Shown one piece after another: positions 23,225 to 32,395 of a DNA stretch of 64,000 nt. The first letter of the stretch is position 1. Each line of letters begins with the position of its first letter. The notes under the pieces are model-generated. The model did no database searches. It saw only the letters and a list, made by a program, of their open reading frames with translations, and was not told the DNA's origin. The translations under genes and the position numbers were made by a program. The DNA comes from Saprolegnia diclina VS20 (lineage: Eukaryota > Oomycota > Saprolegniomycetes > Saprolegniales > Saprolegniaceae): assembly GCF_000281045.1 (NCBI RefSeq), contig NW_008246081.1, positions 384,986-448,985 on the forward strand, read 5' to 3'.

Positions 23225-23992
23225 TTACAACGTCCCACGTCGGCTGAACGAGGGCCGGTGGAACCCGGGCGCAAGCTGCTCGAGGAGCACTTCGTTGTTG
23301 AGGGCGTGCGTCTCGGAAATGTCGTCCGAGATAGGCGCTGCCTGCTGCTTCTTCATGCGCACATAAATAGAGTCCTTCATCGCATGAAGTTCGCGCTCGA
23401 GGTTGTCGAGCGCCGTCACTGCCGGCACGTTGGCGTAGACTTGGACTTCGAGGAGCGTGACCATGCTCATCATCTCTTCGAGGAGGCGCGTCTCCATCTT
23501 GCGCTTCTCGACCTTGACCGAGAGCACTTGTTTCTGGAGACGGTTCACAACGTACTCTTGCTCTTGCTCGAGCTCGTTCTCAAGGTTGACCTTGTCCAAA
23601 ATGGCGTTTTGGCTGCCAGGGTTGGCGTTCAACGCGGCCTCAAGCTGCTTTTGGAGGCGATTGACCATGAACTCTTGCTCCGTCTCGAGCTTGTTCTCAA
23701 GGTCAATCTTGTCTTGCTGGAGCTGGCGCAGCTTGCGCTGGAGCGTGTTGGTCAGAAACTCTTCTTCACGTTCGACCGAAAGCGCAAGCTGCTCCTTCTC
23801 TTGGCGAAGCTGGCCCAAGCGCATGAGCAGCTTGTTCGTGAGGCGCTCTTCCGACCGCTCGGCGTCCGAGCCAAAGCGCACGAGCTCTTCGCGCGACCGG
23901 CGCAGCTCGGCCTCGAGGAAAGCGTTGCGGCGCGTGAGCCGCTCGACCTCGGTCTCGGCCGTCGTAGTCGTCTCGGGCGCGCTCGTGGGCAT
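23225..23992 (-). CDS. CCDC6-like coiled-coil protein
   Basis: 255 residues on the minus strand, almost entirely heptad-rich coiled coil. Repeated segments of the form DKIDLENKLETEQEFMVNR and DKVNLENELEQEQEYVVNR match the hallmark of the CCDC6 family (EKVDLENTLEQEQE-LVNRL in animals). CCDC6 proteins are scaffold or adaptor coiled coils; the role outside animals is unclear. The frame is open upstream from a TTG, but the first ATG is at 23992. The C-terminus is short and basic (HRPSFSRRGTL). A 10-base perfect inverted repeat of CTCCGGATAA type lies 64-85 bases upstream and is shared with a divergent small gene starting at 24218. No introns. Confidence 0.8.
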   Translation of the reverse strand: MPTSAPETTTTAETEVERLTRRNAFLEAELRRSREELVRFGSDAERSEERLTNKLLMRLGQLRQEKEQLALSVEREEEFLTNTLQRKLRQLQQDKIDLENKLETEQEFMVNRLQKQLEAALNANPGSQNAILDKVNLENELEQEQEYVVNRLQKQVLSVKVEKRKMETRLLEEMMSMVTLLEVQVYANVPAVTALDNLERELHAMKDSIYVRMKKQQAAPISDDISETHALNNEVLLEQLAPGFHRPSFSRRGTL

Positions 23993-24055
23993 GCTGGTGT
24001 CGGAAGCGCGAGGAAGATATGCGAATGCGCCAGAGACCAAACCAAAATTTCCAGA

Positions 24056-24077
24056 CTCCGGATAACATTATCCGGAG
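24056..24077. promoter_or_regulatory. Perfect inverted repeat CTCCGGATAA-CA-TTATCCGGAG
   Basis: Two perfect 10-base arms separated by 2 bases, between the divergent CCDC6-like gene (start 23992, minus) and the small gene starting at 24218 (plus). It is the clearest member of the TATCCGGATA-type promoter sites described in the findings. Likely binding site of a dimeric regulator; the factor is unknown. Confidence 0.55.
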
Positions 24078-24217
24078 ATCGCAATAAAATCGCCACCGGT
24101 TCTTTCCGCACCAGCTGGGGCAGAGGCACGGAGCGTATCTTGAGCGGTCCCAGCGTCCGGCGGCCACCGCCGACAAGCGCTCGGCTCGACGGCCATGCAA
24201 CCGCTGGGCTGGCGCCG

Positions 24218-24506
24218 ATGGAAGCACGACGAAGTTGATGTATCAGGCCCTCGCTACACACACGTATCGCAGGCAACCATGCCACCGTGTACCGTGTAGT
24301 GCTGGCTCCAGCTGGCGACGACGCCGCGCGCTGGCAGCCGTCGAAAGGTACTCGCATGCATCGAGCCGCTTGGCCTCGCAGGTGCTCCGCGGGAGGAGCA
24401 TTTTCGTCTTGTGCAGTGTCGTGCACGTGCACTGCAACGGCAGGCAATCTTCCGGCGGCGCGAGTTTTATGCGTGCGACCTGTGCGACCGCGTACGACAT
24501 GTCTAG
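24218..24506 (+). CDS. Small hidden three-exon gene, unknown function
   Basis: Model: exons 24218-24233 (16 bases), 24273-24347, 24382-24506, giving 71 residues. Both introns are GT-AG with agreeing phases, and the joined frame is open from ATG to stop. The product is basic and Arg-rich, starting MEARRSNHATVYRVVL and ending FYACDLCDRVRHV. The CDLCD near the end looks like half a zinc knuckle. It shares a promoter interval with the CCDC6-like gene. No family recognised. An extra short 3' exon cannot be excluded. Confidence 0.4.
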
Positions 24507-25042
24507 CAATGGCGTCAGTCGCATCTGCCCATGCGCCGACATGACGGCGACGAGCCCACGCCGCGTGCAGCATTGCACAGGAAGTTTTGTCGGCGCCATG
24601 ACGCCGCCGTCGCGGCGAGCGGCCAAAGATACTTTTTGCGTGCTTGGCTGTGCAGTTCCGATTTCACAGGTGCTGGTCGTCGCGGCTTCTGAGTTGGCTG
24701 AGAGCGATGAGCAGAGCCGACATCTCGTTGAAGACGTGGCGTCGAAGTTGAGAGCAGCAGCGGCAAGCACACATCCTCTCTCGTCGAGTCGCCGGACAAA
24801 AGAAGCTCGGCGCATAAATAGGGTGCGCTCGCGGCTTCTACTGCAAGGCGTACGTCGCTGTGTTGTGCGATCAGGAGATCTTGCAGTCGTGGGTGCTGGC
24901 CACGCAACCGAGCGATGCGATGATGACCCGTCGTCATGTCCGACCTCCAAGGAGCATTGCGATCGGACCAATTTCTGGTTCATGTGCTACGACAATGAAA
25001 CATCAAAACTGGTTGTGGGCGCTATTGTAGTTTTAAATAATC
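24507..25042. other. Gap of unclear content
   Basis: Long overlapping frames exist on both strands here, but none shows a domain or a coherent exon chain. A TATA-like ATAAATAG lies near 24814 on the plus strand. No gene called. Confidence 0.3.
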
Positions 25043-27376
25043 TCAGACGCGGTCCCTTGTGAGCGTGTCGATCTGACGTTGGTAGAGCTGCTTGCACTCG
25101 CGGAACTCGGTCTCGAGCTCGTCGAGCTGCTCCTCCTTCTCACCAAGAAGCTCCAACAGCACGTTCTGGCGCACCGTCACGGTCTCGAGCGCCGCTTTTG
25201 TGGATGCGAGCTCCGCGGCTGACGTTTCCAGGGCCGCGTTCTGCTGCTGGAGCGTCGCAATCGCTTGGCCGCTCGCCGCTTTGACCGCCTCGAGCTCGTC
25301 CACTTGCTGCTTGAGCAGCGCCGCTTCGCTCTCGCGGAGGCGCACCTTTTGCTGGAGTTGGTGCCACTCGACCAGCGAGACATCGCCCGTCGTTGCACTT
25401 GCGCGCTCGGATACGAGGAGCTCGGCCGACGACTTGCGTTCGCGATACGATGGCCGCGATCGGTCGGCCACCTGCTGCTCGAGCTGCCGGACCTGCGCCA
25501 AGTACGTGCTTTCTTGAGCCTTGGCGCGAGCGAGGTCGGTGGTCAGCGCCGCAATGACCGCGTTCGTGTCGTTGTTCGAGTGCGTCGCCGCCGCAGCTTT
25601 CTCGGCTTCGAGCGCTGTGATGTAGCTCTTGAGCCGGGTGAGCTCCTCGAGGTGGGCGGCCTCGTCGACTTCGAGCGTCGTAATGCGTGCCGTGGCCTGC
25701 TCGAGCTGCTGCTGCACGGCGTGGATCTGGCTCTGCCACGTTTGAATGTGCTCTTCCAAGCCGCGGCGCGTTGCGACTTCGGACGCGAGTTGCGCTTCGA
25801 GGTTGCGACAGTTGAGCGTACTCGTCTGGAGCTGGACGTCGGCCGACTGCTGGAACGTGCGCCAGAAGAGCTCGCGTTGCTGGTGCTCTTGCTGCAGCTG
25901 CGAGAGCTGTCGAAGGAGCGGTTGTGTCGCGCCCGTCGTCTCCTCGGCGAGCGAGTCCATGCGCAGCACCGTATCCTGGTACCGCTTCTTCCACGACGCA
26001 ATTTCAGTGCGCCAGAGCTCTTCCCGGCGCGCAGCGTCGCGCTCGACGGCGGCCACGCGCTTTTGCATCTCAACCAGCGTCGACTCGAGCATGCCGTTGT
26101 CGGCGACCGCGCTCTGGGAGGCTTCCAGCGCCACCTTGTCGGCGGCCCACTGCGCCTGCTGCGCTTCCAGCTCTTGGACGCGAACGTTGGCGGTCTCCAG
26201 CGCTGCTAACGTCGCCCGGAGCTCGTCCGATTGGGCTTGGAGTTGCTGGAGTTTGGCGTGCGTCACCTTGCGCTCGTCCTCGGCCTGCACGAGGTGGCTT
26301 CGCGCCGTCTCCCACTTGGCCTGGGTCGTCTCGAGCGCGGCGACGGTCTGCGCATGCTCATCGAGGAGGTCGTTGTTGTCTTTGCGCAGCGTCCGCAACC
26401 GGGCTTCGTACTGTCCTTGCTTGACCGAGAGCGCTTGGCCTTCGTCCAACAGCTGCGACAACTGCTCCTCTTTTTCGTGCAAAGCGTCCTGCAGCTGCGC
26501 GACGACAGCGTCCGAGGAGGCTGCCGACTTGGCGGCATCGAGCTCGTCCATCAATTTCGTCATCTTGGCTGACGCGGACAAGAGTTGATTCTCGCGCTCC
26601 GTCAAGAGGGCCTGCGTCTTGGAGAGCTCGGCTTGGAGGGCTTCCATCGCAGCCGAGTCCTCGGTGGACGAGGGTGTTAGCGACGACGTCGAGGACGGGC
26701 GCTCATCCCCGTCGGTGAGCACCGTCGATACACTGGATCCAATGGAGAGCGAGCTACCATCCTCAGGTTTCTCCTCAGACGTGGTCGGAGGTAGCGTCAC
26801 ACTTGCCACTTGGATGGGCGTCGAGTGGGCCTTGATGTAGTCGAGGGCGGCAGCGTTGGTAGCATCCTCTGAAGTCATATCATCTCCGCGCTTTTCAGTC
26901 GTTGGTGGTGTCGGTGGCGGTGGCGAGGATATCTCTGGCCTTACAGGCGACATTTGAGCGACGGGTGCAGCCGGCTTGGTGGACGGAAAGGTGACGCTGG
27001 GCGACTTGACGGCCACGGATCGCTTCTCATGGTGCGACGACGGCCCGAGGTTCCACTCGGAGAAAAAGTTGAGTGGCTTCTTATTGCCGTCGGACGACCG
27101 GGGTGGCGTCGGGATGCTGGTCTTGGCAAAGTTGTTTGCGGTTGTTGCTTGGTGCTGGGCGGATGTCGGGTTGGACCGTGGCGGTGACGGCGCGGGCGCT
27201 GGATGCAGTGGCGGTGTCATGCCGGTGCTTCGCTGCGGCGAGGCCCGCGGCGCCGGCTTGCCATTAGCGACTGCGTCATCGAACTGCTTCTCGACGTCGT
27301 CCTTGAGCTTATGCACATGCTCGAGGCCTTGCGACACGATGGTCGAGAGGTTCACCTTGGACGCGAACCACGCCAT
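25043..27376 (-). CDS. TMF1: TMF1-like golgin (TATA element modulatory factor family)
   Basis: 777 residues, one exon. TMF1 golgins tether Rab6-type vesicles at Golgi and endosome membranes. The start MAWFASKVNLSTIVSQGL resembles the MSWFxxxxLSxxAKxAL opening of the family, so ATG 27376 was chosen over upstream in-frame codons. Residues 50-270 are low-complexity, Pro/Ser/Thr-rich. Residues 270-777 are a nearly continuous coiled coil. The final segment (ELLGEKEEQLDELETEFREC) matches the conserved C-terminal TMF_TATA_bd region that binds Rab6 in animals. The family name reflects an old DNA-binding claim; a Golgi role is the better inference. An inverted repeat with a CACGTG core sits 44-74 bases upstream of the ATG. 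Confidence 0.8.
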   Translation of the reverse strand: MAWFASKVNLSTIVSQGLEHVHKLKDDVEKQFDDAVANGKPAPRASPQRSTGMTPPLHPAPAPSPPRSNPTSAQHQATTANNFAKTSIPTPPRSSDGNKKPLNFFSEWNLGPSSHHEKRSVAVKSPSVTFPSTKPAAPVAQMSPVRPEISSPPPPTPPTTEKRGDDMTSEDATNAAALDYIKAHSTPIQVASVTLPPTTSEEKPEDGSSLSIGSSVSTVLTDGDERPSSTSSLTPSSTEDSAAMEALQAELSKTQALLTERENQLLSASAKMTKLMDELDAAKSAASSDAVVAQLQDALHEKEEQLSQLLDEGQALSVKQGQYEARLRTLRKDNNDLLDEHAQTVAALETTQAKWETARSHLVQAEDERKVTHAKLQQLQAQSDELRATLAALETANVRVQELEAQQAQWAADKVALEASQSAVADNGMLESTLVEMQKRVAAVERDAARREELWRTEIASWKKRYQDTVLRMDSLAEETTGATQPLLRQLSQLQQEHQQRELFWRTFQQSADVQLQTSTLNCRNLEAQLASEVATRRGLEEHIQTWQSQIHAVQQQLEQATARITTLEVDEAAHLEELTRLKSYITALEAEKAAAATHSNNDTNAVIAALTTDLARAKAQESTYLAQVRQLEQQVADRSRPSYRERKSSAELLVSERASATTGDVSLVEWHQLQQKVRLRESEAALLKQQVDELEAVKAASGQAIATLQQQNAALETSAAELASTKAALETVTVRQNVLLELLGEKEEQLDELETEFRECKQLYQRQIDTLTRDRV

Positions 27377-27419
27377 GCTGCTGCGGACGAAATAATGGCA
27401 AGAAACATGCACCCGGCTC

Positions 27420-27450
27420 GTATCCGGCCACGTGGCCGACATCCGGATAC
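27420..27450. promoter_or_regulatory. GTATCCGG...CCACGTGG...CCGGATAC inverted repeat
   Basis: Upstream of the TMF1-like gene, the arms GTATCCGG (27420-27427) and ATCCGGATAC (27441-27450) flank a perfect CCACGTGG palindrome (27428-27435), a G-box/E-box core. Position and symmetry suggest a regulatory site. Confidence 0.5.
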
Positions 27451-27601
27451 CGCGCGCGACGTCCTCGATCTTTGGTTCGTTCGTCGAAGATCCAGCGCGT
27501 GACACGCCGGCTGGCGCCGCCGCCGCCGCAAGACGAGGACGCCACGACGCGACCTGCGGCTCTCAGCGACCTCTACGCACGAAGCTGCGTTCTCAGTCTC
27601 C

Positions 27602-27866
27602 ATGCTATCGCGCCGGGTGGTTCGTTGCTTGCTGCAAGCAAAGCGCGGTGGGCGTAGAGACGCTGCAGTAGGTGCGTACGTTGGCAACGGACGGCATAGG
27701 TGCACGGTCCATGGTCCATGCCCAGAGTAGCGCAGCGCCAAGCACGAATGCTCGAAGGACGAGGGTCTTCTATGGACCCGTGCGCTAACGGTATATGAGC
27801 GCCGGCTCGCTTCGAATATGTCGGCCAGACCGACACTGCATGCTAGCTGGTATTGCAGCGGCTTGA
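27602..27866 (+). CDS. Small candidate mitochondrial protein, three exons
   Basis: Model: exons 27602-27667, 27700-27790, 27847-27866, giving 58 residues with consistent phases and GT-AG introns. The N-terminus MLSRRVVRCLLQAKRGGRR is basic, amphipathic and free of acidic residues, like a mitochondrial presequence. The rest (for example HGPWSMPRVAQRQARMLEG) matches nothing I recognise. It converges on XPA, whose 3' end is at 27889. The last exon codes only six residues, so the 3' end is uncertain. Confidence 0.3.
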
Positions 27867-27888
27867 AGTAGTCATGTACATCACGTTA

Positions 27889-28501
27889 TCAGAGCTTGTG
27901 GTATGTTACACGCAGGCCGCACGCACAGGCCTTGACCCAGAGACCATCGCCTTGGTCTTCGTGTGTGTCGTACGCATGCTCGTGCTCGGCGACTTCGACG
28001 GGCTTGGCCTTCTTGGCTTTGGGCGCCTGGACGAGGTACCTCAGTGACGAAATATAGAGCGGTGTGAATCCATACCGAAGCGCCACTCAGGGTTGAGAGG
28101 CTTGCTTTTTGCTTGCCGTAGCTGGCGACGACCGACTTGGTGCGCGATACCGCCTTCTCGAACCGCTTCCTCTCGCGCTGCTCCTTCTCTACCAGCATTT
28201 TCTCGAGGCTACCAAACAATTCGATGCACGCGGTCTCGCACGTCTTGGTCAAATAGAGCTTGAGCGGTGCGAAGCGCTCGTTCTTGGGGTTGGGCCGTCG
28301 AAGGCATGGGAGGTCTTCAAAGGCGCTGTCGGGCAGCAGAAAGCGCTTCTTCGCTGAGTCCTTGGTCAATAGCACGTACGCTGGGCCCTCGTAGCGACAC
28401 GAGCGACAGACGTAGAGGCCAAAGGTCGTGAAGAAGTCTTGGTCGCACGGCAGGTCCAAGTGGCAGCTCTCGCAGGCCGCCGGCGTGGCTGGTAAATCCA
28501 T
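27889..28501 (-). CDS. XPA: DNA repair protein XPA (nucleotide excision repair)
   Basis: Two exons: 28076-28501 and 27889-28026, 187 residues. XPA verifies damage and organises the excision complex with RPA, TFIIH and ERCC1-XPF in the nucleus. The zinc finger has CESC at residues 10-13 and CRSC at 32-35, the family's C-x2-C...C-x2-C. The core then reads AKKRFLLPDSAFEDLPCLRR, APLKLYLTKTCE and a long basic helix (KEQRERKRFEKAV). After the intron the conserved C-terminal motif appears as HEHAYDTHED...CGLRVTYHK. Human XPA is 273 residues; here the N-terminal RPA/ERCC1-binding extension is almost absent, making a compact form. It is divergent from MLH3, with 152 bases between start codons containing a TCCGGATACGGA site. 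Confidence 0.85.
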
Positions 28502-28584
28502 GGCCGCGATGGGATTGGACCAAAAGTAGCCAATCGTTTTGTTTCACACACCACGCTGCGTGAGATTTGGCGCCAACACGCACG

Positions 28585-28596
28585 TCCGGATACGGA
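28585..28596. promoter_or_regulatory. TCCGGATACGGA site in the XPA/MLH3 divergent promoter
   Basis: Lies in the 152-base interval between the XPA and MLH3 start codons. Imperfect member of the recurrent TATCCGGATA-type motif. Followed by an A-rich tract (28598-28620). Confidence 0.35.
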
Positions 28597-28653
28597 GCAA
28601 ATAATAAAAATAAAATAAAGCGATCTCGGAGAAATATCCTTCCGCCCCGGATC

Positions 28654-31021
28654 ATGGGGACGATCTGGAAGCTCGACGACGGGACATGCGACCTCGTCTG
28701 GGCGACGCAGCGGATCCCCGATGTCCATGCAGCTCTGCATGAAGGTAGACGCATAGGACTTCCTCAAGGAAGATGCAGCATGATCTCTAGTTATCGTCAA
28801 CGCCATCGACGCCCATGCGACCTCCGTCGTCGTCGGCCTCGGCGACGAAGGTCTCTCGTTCACGGTACAGGACAATGGTACTCCTCCATCCACCTTCATC
28901 AGCAGCAAGGGTGATCCTCGCATTAGGTCATGGCATCCAGTCGCAAGACCTGTGTCGTCTCGTTGGCCACGCCGCAGGTACTTGTCCATCAACCCTTGAG
29001 CATCGTTCTCATCCACTTTGCCAGCTACCTCCAAGAGAGATCGAGATATTGCTGCGCCAGGGATCTCCACGTATGGAGCTCGTGGAGATGCGCTGCTCTG
29101 CCTTGCGACCATGGCGTCCGTGACGATCGAGAGCCGCCACGAAGCCAGCTGGAATACGTACCGTAAAACCATCGAGGTCCGTGCTGGTTGCGCGGAGGCG
29201 ACTTCACGAGCATGATGCAGCGGGGACATGTGACGTTCAACGGTCGTATTCGCTCCAAGCAGTGCATTCCCGGGACGCTCGTGCGAGTCCATGACCTCTA
29301 TGGGAACGTGCCTGTCCGACAGACTGCTTGGCGCGCCGCCGCATCGTCCCATCGGGCCAAACTCATCTCGTTCCTCACGACGCTTCTCTCGCGGCTGGCG
29401 ATCGTTCACACGATGACATCTTTTGAGCTCATCGACCTTCGTACGCACGTCTTGCATCGTCGTTGGCTCAAAACTTTAGCAGAATGCCATGCCCGCGTCG
29501 TCGCGCTGCCTCGTGTGACGTGCCCTTTGGAGGCCTTTGCCCTCCTTGGTGGCAGTGTGCCCATTACAATACCGCAGGTAGAGATGCCCACTGTACTAGT
29601 ATCGTAGTATGACGTGTCGTACTAGGCCTTTTCCTGCCACGAGGAGCGGTTCGGAATGTCGGGCCATATCGCGTTTGGCGACTTTAGCGTGGCGTCCGCG
29701 ACGATGGGTGCTCGATTAGCACAGCTCAAGCGCGTCACGCAAGGTTACGTGTGCGTGAGCTTCCGAGGGCGGTGGATCCAAGCGTTTGAGAGAGAGTGCC
29801 AAGATTGCATTTACGCCCACCTCGCTTCAAGAGTCGTGTCGTCATCGCCATCCCACGAATGGCCCGTCATTGTCCTCGATGTGACTTGTTCGAGCGATGA
29901 GGTCGCTCTTGTCGACGCTACCCCGGCGCCGCGAGTCGAGTTTCGCAGCGTCAATGCCTTTTCAAGCGCCTTTGCCGCCTTTTTGCAGGTATCGGTACCC
30001 AAGTCGGTCAAATTTGTGATGATGCTCACGAGCTGCAGGCGGTGCTGCCGCATCGCGCCGAGACGGTCCTTGTGGGTGCACCAATGCCCGTGGCCAAGCG
30101 ACGTCGAGGCCTGCCAGATGAGTTTACCGATGCGATTTGGGCGCGAAGCGTGGACCTTCTTCCTTGTACTTGCAGCTTCGCGTGCTTCGAACCAACACAC
30201 GTTTCCTTGTAGCCACGCGCACCAAGCGCGCTGCAGCGATGTCACCAATGCGTCATCATCCACCCGCAGTACGCCGGCGTCGATGCACCAAGTACTTTGG
30301 CACCGCGACGGCAACCAGCCGTGACGAACCGAGGCGTCGACGGCGGCGCCTTCCTGCACACGTGGCAACACACCTGAGCGTCTTTGTGCAGAACCCGCGC
30401 GCATCTCGTACGCTCTCGGTGCAGTTTACCAAGGCCTCGCTACGCGACATCACGGTGCTTGGTCAAGTTGACCGCAAGTTTATTCTCTTTGCGACGCGGA
30501 CGTCGCCGGTGCTGCTGTGTGCGATTGACCAGCACGCCGCCGACGAGCGCATCCAGCTCGAAGCGTTGGAAGCGACGTATCTCGATGAGATGCGGCCCTT
30601 TCCTCGCACCGAACTCGACGAGCTGGTGCAGCTCCAATTGAATTTCACCGAGCAAGTCCTCGTCCAGCACCACGCGGCTACGCTGCAGCACTGGGGCTTC
30701 ACGATCAACGCACGCCAGGAGCTCACGACGGTGCCTTTCGTGGTGCACCGTCAAGCCAACGAAGACGACTGCACCGAGTACCTTGTGCTCCTCGCGGACG
30801 CCGATCGGCAGCGGACACTGGCGCCCCGCCCGCCGGTGATTCTGCGCCTTTTGCACTCGCGGGCGTGCCGCAGTGCCATCATGTTTGGCGACGCGCTCTC
30901 GCAGCGGGCGTGCGAGCTGCTGCTGGAACAGCTGAGCCAATGTCGGCTGCCGTTCCAGTGCGCCCACGGCCGGCCGTCGCTGGCCCCGCTCGTGCAGCTG
31001 CAAGACGGAGACGCGTCGTAG
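28654..31021 (+). CDS. MLH3: MutL homologue MLH3
   Basis: Eight exons: 28654-28744, 28791-28877, 28927-28977, 29025-29176, 29221-29577, 29626-29988, 30039-30165, 30213-31021 (678 residues). Partner of MLH1 in mismatch repair and meiotic crossover resolution. The N-terminal GHKL ATPase is recovered only after splicing: motif I EVIVNAIDAHA (residues 30-40), motif II DNGHGI (about 58-63), ATSK, and motif III YGARGDAL. The C-terminal half has the MutL-gamma endonuclease signature DQHAADERIQLE starting near residue 518, an exact DQHA(x)2E(x)4E. It also has ACRSAIMFGD and the metal-site CAHGRPS, so nuclease activity is expected. It is short compared with human MLH3 (about 1450) because the central linker is reduced. 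Exon 8's first 60 residues are Arg-rich and may hide another intron. The 3' end lies 43 bases from convergent NAP1. Confidence 0.85.
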
Positions 31022-31063
31022 GTATAAATTCAGCATTCAAAACTCATAGCATCGTGTGGATCT

Positions 31064-32163
31064 CTATTGGTTCTTGCACTCCGGGGGCTTCTCGGTCGAC
31101 TCGGCGCCCGCGGGCTTCTCGAGGCCCGGGAAGGCCTTCTTGCCGCCCTTCTTGGCACGCGGCTCATCGTCGTCGTCGTCGTCCGAGAGGTCTTCGTCGT
31201 CATAGTCCTCGTCCTAGATGTCGCAGAAATAAGGATAATGCGACCGAGGAAGCAGCGACGTACGTCCTCGTCGTCTTCGTAGTCGGAATCGTCGACTTCA
31301 GCTTCGCCCGTGAACCACAAGACGGCCTGGGGCACGATGGTTTCGTGGATCGTGAAGCCGATCTGGAAGTCCGTGTCAAGTTGGTGCATGATCTCGTCGC
31401 TCTACCACAGAGGATGCGTTAGTTCAAGCTGCCAGCACTGCAGAAGATGATGTACCTCTTCCTCTTCGTCTTCCGTGGGCATCTCGACAGGCGAGAAGAA
31501 CTGAAAGAAGCTGTCGCAGGGCTCAATCTTGGTGACGAGGCGCGTCGCGCCGCCGTTCTTGGCCTTCTGCTTGATCTTCTTCTTCTTCTCGCACAAGTTC
31601 TTGCCTTCGTTCCAGTTGATAGGCGTGCCAACAATGTTCTTGAGCATCGCATCGCCCGACGGGCCCTCGGCCACGTCGTAGACCTTGGTCAAGACGTCGT
31701 TCGTGAAGAACTCGTTGGGCGCAAAATGGAACTCGAGGCGGAAGCCGTTCGTCTCGGTGAGCGACTCGGACTTAACGTTCTTGAGGAATTCGAGCGCCGG
31801 GATATCGCGGTCCGTGATCATCTGCTCGATCATCGGGTGGTTCATGAGCGCCTTGACCCAGAACTTGGGGATGCCCACGGACGGCTCGGCCTCCTCGGCC
31901 TTCTCGTCCGCCGACGCCACCTCCTTCTCGCCCGTCACGACGAGCGCACGCTCATCGTAGAGCGGCTGGTACAGCTTCTCGTACTTCAATTCGAGCTGGC
32001 GGCGCTCTTCCTCAAACTGCGCCTCGATGACCGCCTGCTGCTCCTGGAGCGTCTTGAGGTGGGCCACGCGCGCGGCGACGGCGGGCGGCAGCACCACCTC
32101 CGCTTCCACGTCCTCGATCACGAGCTCGCCCGTCTTCTTCGTCACTTCCTCGACCGTGCTCAT
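31064..32163 (-). CDS. NAP1: Nucleosome assembly protein NAP1
   Basis: Three exons: 31456-32163, 31264-31401, 31064-31213 (331 residues). NAP1 is an H2A-H2B chaperone for nucleosome assembly and exchange that shuttles between cytosol and nucleus. The N-terminal dimerisation helix contains QFEEERRQLELKYEKLYQPL. The earmuff core has IPKFWVKALMNHPMI, GFRLEFHFAPNEFF and PCDSFFQFFSPVE, all typical. The C-terminus is strongly acidic (DEDYDDEDLSDDDDDD) and ends in a short basic tail. The third exon carries most of the acidic tail, and both introns are phase 0. Paired ATCCGGAT sites lie 73-99 bases upstream of the start. It is convergent with MLH3. Confidence 0.92.
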
Positions 32164-32235
32164 GCTGCTGGTTCCGATTTCTCAACTGACGAAAGATATT
32201 CAAGAAACCATCCAGCTTCGACGCCAATGAAATGA

Positions 32236-32262
32236 TCCGGATGCGACCGCCCCATCCGGATC
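32236..32262. promoter_or_regulatory. Paired ATCCGGAT palindromes upstream of NAP1
   Basis: Two perfect 8-base palindromes, 32236-32243 and 32255-32262, with centres 19 bases apart (about two helical turns), 73-99 bases upstream of the NAP1 ATG. Confidence 0.5.
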
Positions 32263-32395
32263 GCCAAGATCCCGTCGGAAAAGCCTCCAAGATCGAGGAG
32301 CGACGTGGATGACATGGACGACGCGAGCGACGGAGGATCGATGCTATATATGTATACGGGCGCATGGTCGACTAAAACATGGGTACCCTAACCGG

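Noticed and set aside
24235-25062. 275-codon plus-strand frame
   Set aside because: It overlaps better-supported small exons in another frame at its 5' end, has no motif, and runs into the TMF1 3' end.
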